From positions 558,001 through 622,000 of the forward strand of contig CAVXTW010000002.1 in assembly GCA_963764695.1 (NCBI GenBank): 64,000 nucleotides of DNA. Direction: 5' to 3'. Source of the DNA: DATFRY01 sp963764695 (GTDB lineage: Bacteria; Myxococcota_A; Polyangia; Haliangiales; Haliangiaceae). The notes under the pieces are model-generated. The model saw only the letters and a list, made by a program, of their open reading frames with translations, was not told the DNA's origin and ran no database searches. Within the stretch, counting starts at the first letter, position 1. Each line of letters opens with the position of its first letter. The translations under genes and the position numbers were made by a program. Of this stretch, positions 44,075-52,242 are shown piece by piece.

Positions 44075-44842
44075 ATGCCGGCCACGATGGCACTTCGAGC
44101 CGCTGCCATCATCCTGGCTGCGATTGCTACCGCCGGGTGCGTTACCAGCGAGGCGAGCACTTGCGGTGACCTGATCTGCCCGACGGGGCGCGTGTGCGCG
44201 CGCGGCGCGTGCGTCGACCAGTCGGTCGTCACTGCCTGCTCGCGCCTGATCGAGGGCGATTCCTGCTCCGTCGTCAACGTCGGCAGCGGCACGTGCCAGG
44301 GCGGCATGTGCATGGTCGGCCGGTGCGGAGACGGCGAGATCAACGCGATCGACGCGTGCGACGGCGAGGATCTCGGCGGCAAGACCTGCCGCGACTTCGG
44401 ATCCGAGCGCTCCGAGGGACTCAAGTGCGCCGCCGACTGCTCGTTCGACAAGAGCGGCTGCGTCGGGTACTGCGGCGATGGCGTGGTGCAGCCGTCCGAG
44501 GAGTGCGACGGCGCGGAGCTCGGCGACAAGAGCTGCATCTCCGAGGGCTTCTACGCCGGCGATCTGGTCTGCACGAGCGACTGCACGCTGAACCGGGGCG
44601 GATGCAGCAAGCGGTGCGGCGACGGCGAGCGCAACTCCTTCAACGAGCAGTGCGACGGCCAGGATTTCGGCGGCAGCTCGTGCGCGCGGCGCGGCTTCCT
44701 GGGCGATGTCGTCGAGCTCAAGTGCACCGAGGTCTGCGCGCTGGACGTCGTGAGCTGTACGTGCGGCGGCGAGCGCTGCGCCAGGAACACGCAGCGCTGC
44801 GTGCTGAGCGACGGGATCTACACGTGCGAGGCGGTGCCGTGA
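44075..44842 (+). CDS. Cys-rich repeat lipoprotein 1
   Basis: A 255-residue lipoprotein (lipobox IATAGC) followed by repeats of the pattern 'CGDG....(E/Q)CDG..(L/F)GG.(S/T)C...GF..G.(L).C...C......C'. This is the Myxo-type disulfide repeat common on myxobacterial surface proteins. Start at ATG 44075 or 44087; I use the first. It has a close paralogue immediately downstream, overlapping by four bases (GTGA). The repeats form compact disulfide-bonded modules; a binding or structural role is likely, not enzymatic. Confidence 0.87.
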   Translation: MPATMALRAAAIILAAIATAGCVTSEASTCGDLICPTGRVCARGACVDQSVVTACSRLIEGDSCSVVNVGSGTCQGGMCMVGRCGDGEINAIDACDGEDLGGKTCRDFGSERSEGLKCAADCSFDKSGCVGYCGDGVVQPSEECDGAELGDKSCISEGFYAGDLVCTSDCTLNRGGCSKRCGDGERNSFNEQCDGQDFGGSSCARRGFLGDVVELKCTEVCALDVVSCTCGGERCARNTQRCVLSDGIYTCEAVP

Positions 44843-45621
44843 CGCGCGCGCGCGCGATGGCGGCGTCCGCCGCCGTGGCTGCGGTCCTCGCGCTTGGTTC
44901 GTGTGTGGCCAGCGACGCGAGCCGCTGCGGCGACGACCTGATCTGTCCGTCGGGCATGACGTGCGCTCCGACGGGCGACACCTGCGTCGATACCGATCTG
45001 GTCACCGTGTGTGCGGGTGTCGAAGACGGAGCGCCCTGCGCCGTGGCGGGCCTGCCTCCGGCGACCTGCATGGCCGGCATGTGCCAGGCCAGCCGCTGCG
45101 GCGACGACCGCGTCACCGGCTCCGAGGAGTGCGATGGCAACCAGCTGGCCGGCCAGACCTGCCGGACGCTCGGCTTCTACGAGGAAGCCGGCCTGCGCTG
45201 CACCGCCGAGTGTCGCTACGACAGGTCGGCCTGCGTCGGGCGCTGCGGCGACGGGATCAAGAACGGCAGCGAGCAGTGCGACGGCGCCGAGCTGGGCGGC
45301 GCGACCTGCTTCGAGGCCGGGTTCTACGAGGCGGCGGGGCTGGCCTGCGCCTCGGACTGCAAGTTCGACGTCGCCGCCTGCGGCGGTGGCAAGTGCGGCG
45401 ACGGCGTGGTCAACGGGCTCGAGCAGTGCGACGGCGAGCAGTTCAACCGGACCTGCGCCACGCTCGGGTTCGGCGGCGCGATGACGAGTCTCGGGTGCAC
45501 GTCGAACTGCCTGTTCTCGAACCAGAGCTGTCTGTGCTGGGGCGGGCATCGCTGCCGGGCGAACATGTTCCGCTGCGACTGCTCCAAGCTCGGCGGTTGT
45601 GGTTGTGTGGCCAACCAGTAG
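44839..45621 (+). CDS. Cys-rich repeat lipoprotein 2, paralogue
   Basis: A 260-residue lipoprotein (lipobox LALGSC) with the same domain plan as its upstream neighbour: 'CGDDLICPSGMTC', 'RCGDDRVTGSEECDGNQLAGQTC', 'RCGDGIKNGSEQCDGAELGGATC', 'KCGDGVVNGLEQCDGEQF'. The two genes arose by tandem duplication; sequence in the repeats has diverged but spacing is kept. It starts at GTG 44839 (or ATG 44857, after a GC-dinucleotide run). The acyl carrier gene overlaps its end by 23 bases. Confidence 0.87.
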   Translation: MTRARAMAASAAVAAVLALGSCVASDASRCGDDLICPSGMTCAPTGDTCVDTDLVTVCAGVEDGAPCAVAGLPPATCMAGMCQASRCGDDRVTGSEECDGNQLAGQTCRTLGFYEEAGLRCTAECRYDRSACVGRCGDGIKNGSEQCDGAELGGATCFEAGFYEAAGLACASDCKFDVAACGGGKCGDGVVNGLEQCDGEQFNRTCATLGFGGAMTSLGCTSNCLFSNQSCLCWGGHRCRANMFRCDCSKLGGCGCVANQ

Positions 45622-45958
45622 CAGGCCGCGACCGTCGGTGGCGCCGGACGAGGGCGCGGTCGAGCGTGCCGACGACGCCGCGGTGCGATCGATCGAGGCG
45701 GTGATCCGCCGGTTCCTGGCCAGGTATCGGCCCGCCGCGCGCGGCCGCAAGCGGCTCGCCGCGACCGCAAATCTGTGGACCGAGGTGGACTCGCTGAACA
45801 TGTTGCAGCTGGTCGCCTTCATCGAGCAGAAGTTCGCCATCCAGGTCCGGCCCATCGACTTCGCGCCGCAGAACTTCTCGAGCATCGCGGCGATCGCGCG
45901 CTACGTCGTCGCGCGCCGGCCGCCCGCCGCGGACGCGACGGCCGTCAACGAGCGATGA
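45599..45958 (+). CDS. acyl carrier protein-like small carrier
   Basis: A 119-residue protein, or less if a later GTG (for example 45605 or 45641) is used. It carries the phosphopantetheine attachment site 'EVDSLNMLQLVAFIEQKF' with Ser of D-S-L, the characteristic ACP helix pair and 'PQNFSSIAAIARYV'. The N-terminal extension is basic and variable. The adenylation gene follows with ATGA overlap, so the pair is co-translated: an activating enzyme and its carrier. Its location after surface lipoproteins is unusual. Confidence 0.87.
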   Translation: MVVWPTSSRPRPSVAPDEGAVERADDAAVRSIEAVIRRFLARYRPAARGRKRLAATANLWTEVDSLNMLQLVAFIEQKFAIQVRPIDFAPQNFSSIAAIARYVVARRPPAADATAVNER

Positions 45959-47928
45959 GCCGGCTGGGCAACCGGCTCCGGCGCCACGCCCGCGAGACCC
46001 CGGACGCGCCCGCGGTCCATGCCGGCGAGCGCTGGTGGACCTATCGCGAGCTGGTCGCGGCGGCCGAGGCCCTCTCGCTCGACGTCGGCCCCGGGGACGT
46101 GGTCGCTGTCGCGATCGACCGCGGCATCGAGGCGGTGCTCGCCGTGTGCGGGGCGGCGCTGGCCGGCGCCATCCCGGCGATGGTCAACCCGGGCGACCCC
46201 GAGCTGGCGGCGCGGATGCTCGCCCGGCTGCGCCCGGCGGTGGTCGCCACCGCGCGCGGCGACGAGGATCTGCCGGGCGCGCGCGTCGTCGAGTCGGATG
46301 GCCGACCCGCGCGTCCCGCCGCCGCGCTGGCGTGGGACCCGGTCCGTCGCGCCGCGCGCACCGCTCACATCCTGTTCACCTCCGGGTCGACCGCGGACGG
46401 AAAGGCGGTCGCGTGGAGCGAGCTCCGGGCCGGCCACGACTGGCGCATCACGCGGCCGCCGCGGAGCGCGCGCGGGCGTCCGTCCGCCATCGTCGCTCCG
46501 CTTTGCAGCTCGCTCGGCTACCACGAGCTGGCCCGCTCGCTCTGTCACGGCACCAGCGTTGCGTTGCTCGACGCGCCGTTCCCGGCGGCGATCGCGCAGG
46601 CCGCCAGCCTCGGCGTCAACCGCGTGAAGCTGACGCCGACCCACGTCGAGCTCCTGCTCGCCACCGCCGAGGAGCTGCCGCATCTCCGCGTCGTGGCGGT
46701 GACCTCGGCGCCGATCGCGCCCGATCGGCTGCGCGCGCTGGCGGCGCGGCTCCCGGCCGCGCGCATCTGCCGGTCGTACGGGCTGACCGAATCGGGCACC
46801 GCCACGATGGTCTGGGTCCACCGCAAGCCGGGCAAGCTGCACACCGTCGGCCGGCCGGTCCTGTACCGGCGGGTGACCATCCGCGACGAATCGGGGCGCA
46901 TGCTGGCGCCGGGGCGGACCGGCGAGGTGGTGATCGAGCTGCCGATGTGGGAGCGGGCCGACGGCTATCTCGACGCGCCGCCGGAGCTCGCGCGCCGCTT
47001 CGAGAACGGCGCGCTGTGGACCGGCGACCGCGGCAAGATCGACCGGCACGGCTTTCTGATCCTCAAGTCGCGCAACGCCGAGATCCTCAAGGTCGGTGGC
47101 CGCAGCGTCGCGGCGCTGCGCATCGAGGAGGCGATCGCCGCGCTGCCCGAGGTCGCCGAGGTGGTCGCCGTCGGCGTGCCCGACCGGCTGCTCGGCGAGG
47201 TGCCGTGCGCGGTGTTCGTGCCGGCGGGCGGCGGGCGGAGGCTCGAGGAGGACGGACCGGGTCTGATCGATGTCCGGCCCGACGAGCAGCCGCGCTGGTT
47301 CCTGGCCCGGCGCGAGCTGCCTCGCGGTCCGAGCGGCAAGATCCGGCGCGGCCAGCTCGCCCAGGAGGCGGCGCGATGGACCGGCTCGTTCGACCAGGCG
47401 ATCGTGCCGGACCATCGCCCGTACCCGGCTTACCAGATGGTCCAGGGCATCGCGGTCGTCAACGGCGGCCCGGCGGAGTGGACAGGCGACGGCGGCGGGC
47501 TCGATCCCGCGGCGCGCATCGTGACGCTGGTCGCGCGCGAGCCGCTGCGTCCGCTCGCGCTCGCCATCGTGCAGGCGGGCGCGGCCGGGGTGGATGGCGC
47601 GGTCCGCTTCATCGTCGGTCCGCACCCGGTCGAGGGCGCGGCCGGGCGCGCCGATGTGCTCGAGCTGTTCGCCGCCGAGCTCGCCGCCCTGGCCGGGCGG
47701 CTGCCTGGCCCGCGAGCGGCGCTGACCTGCGCGTTCACTGCGGAGCAGTGCCCCGCCTTCTCGGCCGCCGGGTTCGTCGCGGTGCCGCAGCGCGCGGGCT
47801 GGATGATGCGGGCCGAGCGCAGCGCGGAGGATGGCGCCGGCGTGATCGATGTCAACGCGGCGCTGGAGGCCGCGCTGGACGAGGTGGCCGCCGCCTGGTC
47901 CCGCCTGGCCGGGTGGGCGCGTCGCTGA
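45955..47928 (+). CDS. adenylate-forming (AMP-binding) enzyme with C-terminal extension
   Basis: A 657-residue ANL enzyme. It has 'ILFTSGSTADGKAVAWS' (a degenerate P-loop, A3), 'RSYGLTESGT' (A5), 'LWTGDRGKIDRHGFLILKSRNAEI' (A7-A8) and 'LPRGPSGKIRR' with the A10 Lys. The last 170 residues have no clear family; a GNAT-like fold is a weak guess. It should adenylate a carboxylic acid and load the acyl carrier encoded upstream, with which it overlaps by four bases. Divergence in A3 suggests an unusual acyl or aryl acid substrate. It may load carrier domains of the NRPS 4 kb downstream in trans, which is inference. Confidence 0.85.
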   Translation: MSRLGNRLRRHARETPDAPAVHAGERWWTYRELVAAAEALSLDVGPGDVVAVAIDRGIEAVLAVCGAALAGAIPAMVNPGDPELAARMLARLRPAVVATARGDEDLPGARVVESDGRPARPAAALAWDPVRRAARTAHILFTSGSTADGKAVAWSELRAGHDWRITRPPRSARGRPSAIVAPLCSSLGYHELARSLCHGTSVALLDAPFPAAIAQAASLGVNRVKLTPTHVELLLATAEELPHLRVVAVTSAPIAPDRLRALAARLPAARICRSYGLTESGTATMVWVHRKPGKLHTVGRPVLYRRVTIRDESGRMLAPGRTGEVVIELPMWERADGYLDAPPELARRFENGALWTGDRGKIDRHGFLILKSRNAEILKVGGRSVAALRIEEAIAALPEVAEVVAVGVPDRLLGEVPCAVFVPAGGGRRLEEDGPGLIDVRPDEQPRWFLARRELPRGPSGKIRRGQLAQEAARWTGSFDQAIVPDHRPYPAYQMVQGIAVVNGGPAEWTGDGGGLDPAARIVTLVAREPLRPLALAIVQAGAAGVDGAVRFIVGPHPVEGAAGRADVLELFAAELAALAGRLPGPRAALTCAFTAEQCPAFSAAGFVAVPQRAGWMMRAERSAEDGAGVIDVNAALEAALDEVAAAWSRLAGWARR

Positions 47929-47939
47929 TCCGGGGCCGA

Positions 47940-49842
47940 TCATCGCCGCAAGGCCGACAGGCCGCGGTAGTGCTCGAGCGCCTCGGGGTTCTCGAGCGAC
48001 GCCGCGCCCGCGACCGGCTCGCCGTGCACCGCCGCGCGAACGGCGAGCTCCGCCTTCTTGCCGGTGCGCGTGCGCGGGATGGCCGGCACCGCGACGATGC
48101 GGGCCGGGACGTGATGCGGCGAGGTGCCGGCGAGGATCGCCGCGCGGATCTGGCGCTCGAGCGCCTCGTCCAGTGAAGAGCCGGCGCGCAGCTGCACGAA
48201 CAGCACGATCCTGACGTCGTCGTGCCAGGACTGTCCGATCGCCACGCTGTCCTCGATGGCATCGATCGGTTCGAGCTGGCGATACAGCTCGGCCGTGCCG
48301 ATGCGGTGTCCGCCCGGCTTGAGCACGGCGTCGGATCGGCCGTGGATGATGAAGCCCCCGCTGGACGTGGTCTGCGCGAAGTCGCCGTGGTGCCAGATGC
48401 CGGGGAACCGCTCGAAGTAGGTGGCCAGGTAGGCGCGGCGCTCCGGGTCGGCCCAGAACCCGACCGGCTGCGACGGAAACGGCGCGGTGCACACCAGCTC
48501 GCCCTTCTCGCCCTGGATGGCGAGCCCGCCGTCGTCGAAGACCTCGACCTGCATGCCGAGCGCCGGCGCCTGGATCTCGCCGCGAAACACCGGCCCGGTC
48601 GGGTTGCCGGTCACGAAGCAGGCGTTGATCTCGGTGCCGCCCGAGATCGACGACAGGCACACGTCGCGCTTGATGTCGTCGTAGACGTAGTCGAACAGCC
48701 CGGCCGACAGCGGCGAGCCGGTCGAACAGCACGGTGCGCAGCTCGGACAGCCGGTGGCTGGCGCGCGGCTTCACGCCCGCGGCGCGGATCTGCGCCAGGT
48801 AGGCCGGCGACACGCCCAGGTGGGTCAGCCGCTCGGCGTCCGCGAGATCGAACAGGCTGTCGGCGCGCGGCCGCACCGGCGACCCGGGGCGCAGGACGAT
48901 GGTCGCGCCGGCGCCGAGCGCGATCACCACCCAGTACCACATGTTCCAGCCGGTGCTGGTCTGGTAGAAGAACCGGTCGTCGCGCCGCAGGTCGTAGTGG
49001 AGCCGGTGCTCCTTGAGCAGCTGGATCAGCATGCCGCCGGTGCCGTGCACGATGCACTTGGGCAGGCCGGTCGTTCCCGACGTGTAGAGCACGAACGCCG
49101 GCGCGTCGAACGCGGTGCGCTCGAAGACGGGGTCGCCGGTGTGGCCGGCACCCAGCGCGCCGAAGTCGATCGCCCCAGGTGGCGCACCGCCGGGAGCGGC
49201 CGGCTCGGAAACCGCGATCACGTGGCGCAGCGACGGCAGCCGCGCGACAAGCTCCGCCGTCCTGGGCGAGGCCCAGACGAACGCCGCGACCGGATCGATC
49301 TGGCCCAGCCGATCAGCCACCGCATCGAGCCCGGTGTCCCGGTCGCAGATCGACCAGATCGCGCCGACGCTGCTTGCCGCCAGCATCGCGACCACCGCCT
49401 CGGGCCCGCCCGGCAAGACGGCCACGACCCGGTCCCCGGCCGCGACACCCAGGTCGCGCAGTCCCGCAGCCACGCGCGCCACCTCGGCAGCAAGCTCACC
49501 AAACGTGAGCGTGCGCCGCGACCCGTCTGCTACAGCCACGATCGCGGTCGCCTCGTCGCGCCGCGCCAGCACATTCTCGGCGAAGGACAGCCGCGCGTCC
49601 GGGAAGAAGCGAGCATCCGCCATGCTCGCCCCGCGCTCGATCACTCGCCCGCCGCGGTCGCCGACGATGCCGAGAAAGTCCCACAGCATCGCCCAGAACG
49701 CCTCGGGCTCCCGACACGACCAGGCATGGAGCGCGGCGTAGTCGCCGCCCACACCGTGTCGCCCGGTCGCCGCGCGGTGAAACGCGGCGAGCTGCGTCTG
49801 ACCCGCGTGCTCGGGCGATGGCTGCCACATCGGTGCGCTCAT
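47940..49842 (-). CDS. acetoacetyl-CoA synthetase, frame broken by one extra base
   Basis: About 633 residues after repair. N-terminal hallmark: 'MWQPSPE', 'ARFFPDARLSFAENVL', then AMP-binding 'FVLYTSGTTGLPKCIVHGTGG' and 'RRDDRFFYQTSTGWNMWYWV'. The frame breaks at plus-strand 48725-48726 where CTGTTCGACC reads for an expected CTGTCGACC; dropping one T restores 'TVLSTGSPLSAGLFDYVYDDIK'. The rest, 'SISGGTEINACFVTGNP', 'GRSDAVLKPGGHRIGTAE' and 'IPRTRTGKKAELAV' (A10 Lys), is standard. It activates acetoacetate to acetoacetyl-CoA. The start is placed at ATG 49842. It lies opposite the ACP-adenylation genes. Confidence 0.92.
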
Positions 49843-49921
49843 CGCGCGCAGCATACCGCCGGTGGAGGGCTGGAGTGCCTGGCTGGAGGCCGCGTGTTCG
49901 CGTTTGGCGGTTCGGGGTCAC

Positions 49922-49954
49922 TGCTGTGCACAGTCCTTCGGACTGCACACAGCA
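49922..49954. repeat. hairpin in left arm of the inverted repeat
   Basis: TGCTGTGCACAGTCC-TTC-GGACTGCACACAGCA folds into a stem of up to 15 base pairs with a TTC loop and two mismatches. The counterpart at 50130-50160 has the same outer stem but different inner stem bases, with paired changes on both sides. Confidence 0.85.
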
Positions 49955-50129
49955 TGCGCCCCGATCCTCAGCAGGCTTCCGGAGGGTGTTAACACACCAA
50001 CCAACACGCACGGCCGCAGGCAGCCATCGCCTCGCGGCTCGGATCGCGATCGCGCGGCAGCCACGCGGCGACCACCTCGATCAAAATGGGGTGTTTACCC
50101 CTCCGGAAGCCTGCTGAGGATCGGGCGCA

Positions 50130-50160
50130 TGCTGTGTGCAAGCGAAGCTTGTGCACAGCA
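50130..50160. repeat. hairpin in right arm of the inverted repeat
   Basis: TGCTGTGTGCAAGC-GAA-GCTTGTGCACAGCA keeps the outer TGCTGTG/CACAGCA stem of the left hairpin but its inner stem is AAGC/GCTT instead of AGTCC/GGACT. Base pairing is conserved while the sequence changes, which is compensatory. Confidence 0.85.
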
Positions 50161-50210
50161 GTGACCCCGAACCGCCGAGCCCAACACGCGGCGACCAAAA
50201 AGGCGAATCG

Positions 50211-51017
50211 ATGCGCCCTCATCGCTTGAAAGCGCACGCAAGAAATATATGCCTAATCATAGATTCGATGCTGAGACCCAAAAGGGGCTGCCAGACCGAG
50301 ATCACGTTTCGCCGCCCTGGGCGCGGCGGCAAGCGGCCGGGAGCGGGGCGCAAGCGCGTGGCGCCGCGGCCGCGCGTGCCTCATCGCAAGCGGCCGCTCC
50401 TGAAGTCGCGGTTCCCGGTCCACGTGACGGTTCGCCTGGCTCCCGGGCTACCGCGCCTGCGCGGGCCGGGGCCGGCGAAGGTCCTCAAGTACGCCTTCGT
50501 GCACGGTTGCGACAAGGACGTCTTCCGCATCTGCCAGTTCTCGGTGCAGGGCAACCATGTCCATCTGGTCTGCGAGGCGCGCGACGAGGTGGCGCTGGCG
50601 CGCGGCATCCAGGGCTGGAAGATCAGCGTGGCGCGGCGGCTGAACGGCTACTGGCATCGAGAAGGCCGGCTGTTCGACGACCGCTATCATGCGGTCATTC
50701 TGACGACGCCGCGGCAGACGCGGAATTGCCTGGTCTACGTGCTCAACAATGCTCGCCGGCATCGCGAGGCGGTGGTCTCGGTCAACATCTACTCCTCGGC
50801 CTGGTACTTCGACGGCTGGCGGTCCGACGAGTGGCGCGGCGGGTTCGTTGCGCCTGACAGTCAGGATGGGCCGGCGGTGGCGCCGCCGGTGACGTGGCTC
50901 CTGAGGACGGGCTGGTGCTTGCGGGGCGGCGGGCCCATCGATACGGGCGAGGTTCCGGCTACAGCTGGCCTCGACCGACGTGCTGGGCGTACCAGAGGGC
51001 GAAGTAGACGACGTTGA
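50211..51017 (+). CDS. REP-associated tyrosine transposase (HUH, Y1)
   Basis: A 268-residue single-strand DNA transposase. Its HUH motif is in 'QGNHVHLVCEA', preceded by 'FRICQFSV', and followed by 'ALARGIQGWKISVARRLN' and 'GRLFDDRYHAVIL'; the candidate catalytic Tyr lies in 'LVYVLNNARRH'. The N-terminal region is basic. It is flanked upstream by a REP-like inverted repeat, as typical for domesticated or mobile RAYT genes. The C-terminus 'TWLLRTGW' is shared with relatives in Myxococcota. It overlaps the convergent MBOAT-like gene by 59 bases. Start at ATG 50211 after AAGG. Confidence 0.92.
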   Translation: MRPHRLKAHARNICLIIDSMLRPKRGCQTEITFRRPGRGGKRPGAGRKRVAPRPRVPHRKRPLLKSRFPVHVTVRLAPGLPRLRGPGPAKVLKYAFVHGCDKDVFRICQFSVQGNHVHLVCEARDEVALARGIQGWKISVARRLNGYWHREGRLFDDRYHAVILTTPRQTRNCLVYVLNNARRHREAVVSVNIYSSAWYFDGWRSDEWRGGFVAPDSQDGPAVAPPVTWLLRTGWCLRGGGPIDTGEVPATAGLDRRAGRTRGRSRRR

Positions 51018-52242
51018 AGGCCGCGATCGACAGCACCGTGCGCATGCGCGAGCGGGGCGGGGTGCGGCGGGGGGCGATGCCGGCGGTCGGGACGATGATG
51101 AGGGTCCACAGGGCGACGAAGCCGGCGATGCGGACCGGATCGAAGTAGTGGCCGGCGATCGAGCTCGGCTCGATGGCGATCGACATCGGGACGAGGAGGT
51201 CGTGGAGCATGAACGAGCCCGCTGCGATCGCGACGTAGGAGGAGACGATCGACGCGGCGCGCTGCGACATGTGGAGGCGCAGGCGGCCGAGCAGCGGGAA
51301 GTAGAAGAGTGACAGCACGGCGCCGCGCACGTAGTAGTTGTAGCGGCGGAAGAACTCGGCGAACGAGCGCGACAGGAACGGCGCGCGGAAGCCGGATCCC
51401 AGGTTGAAGCCGAGCAGGCGGAACATCGCGACCGCGGTGAAGATCGTGTAGGTCGCCCGCGCGTACAGGCCGACGAACTCGACGGCGAGCGCGAGCGGGG
51501 CCGGCTCGATCTGGCGCGCCAGATCGCCGAGCGTCCACGCCAGCGCGGCCGACACCGCGGCGTAAGCTGCCAGGCCGGCGCCGCGCCGGAGCAGGCGCCG
51601 GGGCATTCCGGGGCGCTCGGCGCGCGCGAGCTGGCGCGGCGAGATCGGCTGGAAGAAGGGCGCGAGCAGGCGGGGCAGGGCGAGCAGGTAGAAGGCGTCG
51701 CCCAGCGCGGTGGAGCGCAGCGCCGGCTCCTCCCGCTCTCGCTCGATGACGAGGAAGAGGGCCGCGTAGAGCTGGCCGGCCCACACGACCGCCAGCACCA
51801 TGGTGTCGGCCTGAGCCTCCACGTCGAGCCACGCGCTGCGGGCGACCGGCACCACCGCCCACAGGGCCGCCACGACCGCCAGCCGGGCCACGATCCGGAT
51901 CGGCGCGCGCGCGACGGCGATGACCGCGGCCGCCCAGCCGAACAGCACCAGCGCCCACATCCCCAGCACGAGCGGCGCCGCGATGACGGCGGCAGCGAGC
52001 AGGATCGCGCGGCGGCGGGCGGCCGGGGCGAGTGCGCAGGCGAACGCCGCGGCGGCGACCAGCCCGAGCACCAGCGGCGCCGAGACCGGCGCCATGCGAA
52101 GCACGGAGACGCCGAGCCCGCGTCGATCCAGCTCGTGGAGCACCGCGAGGAAGATCGAGAGGAGCGCTGCCGAGAGCAGCCCTCGCGCCGCGTGCGACGG
52201 CAATCGCAAGGGCTCGTATAGTAACCTAGCGCGAATGCGCAC
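50959..52242 (-). CDS. polytopic membrane protein, MBOAT-like
   Basis: A 427-residue protein with about ten predicted helices. The segment 'FRAPFLSRSFAEFFRRYNYYV' followed by 'LFYFPLLGRLR' mirrors the MBOAT landmark 'SxxEFWRRWH...PL', with YN where MBOAT enzymes have WH; a later 'MLHDLLVPM' supplies a conserved-type His. MBOATs transfer acyl groups onto sugars, peptides or lipids. Loss of the canonical RWH may mean altered function or wrong assignment. Starts at GTG 52242, with TTG 52209/52203 as alternatives; it overlaps the NRPS start divergently. Pairing with an NRPS suggests tailoring or export of its product. Confidence 0.55.
   Translation of the reverse strand: MRIRARLLYEPLRLPSHAARGLLSAALLSIFLAVLHELDRRGLGVSVLRMAPVSAPLVLGLVAAAAFACALAPAARRRAILLAAAVIAAPLVLGMWALVLFGWAAAVIAVARAPIRIVARLAVVAALWAVVPVARSAWLDVEAQADTMVLAVVWAGQLYAALFLVIEREREEPALRSTALGDAFYLLALPRLLAPFFQPISPRQLARAERPGMPRRLLRRGAGLAAYAAVSAALAWTLGDLARQIEPAPLALAVEFVGLYARATYTIFTAVAMFRLLGFNLGSGFRAPFLSRSFAEFFRRYNYYVRGAVLSLFYFPLLGRLRLHMSQRAASIVSSYVAIAAGSFMLHDLLVPMSIAIEPSSIAGHYFDPVRIAGFVALWTLIIVPTAGIAPRRTPPRSRMRTVLSIAAFNVVYFALWYAQHVGRGQL
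52217..52222 (+). promoter_or_regulatory. candidate -10 box directly upstream of the NRPS
   Basis: TATAGT ends 12 bases before the NRPS start, in an AT-rich patch within otherwise GC-rich DNA. No -35 is clear. If used, the transcript would have almost no leader and no Shine-Dalgarno, consistent with none being visible. Confidence 0.3.

Larger units (their letters stand above)
49889..50192. repeat. large imperfect inverted repeat, REP-like, next to transposase
   Basis: Two arms of about 105 bases (49889-49995 and 50091-50192) are inverted copies of one another, separated by about 95 bases. Shared features include GGCGGTTCGGGGTCA, GATCCTCAGCAGGCTTCCGG and TGCTGTG/CACAGCA. Each arm contains its own internal hairpin. 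Such paired palindromes beside a transposase match the REP/BIME layout of REP-associated tyrosine transposases. Confidence 0.85.

Noticed and set aside
44843..44856. GC-dinucleotide run at the start of Cys-rich lipoprotein 2, as a phase-variation tract
   Set aside because: Short and in a genome where such runs are expected; the start overlap with the previous gene argues for normal coupling.
51920..52234. Longer NRPS start reading from 51920
   Set aside because: The region is the MBOAT-like coding sequence on the other strand. The NRPS similarity begins only after the ATG at 52235.
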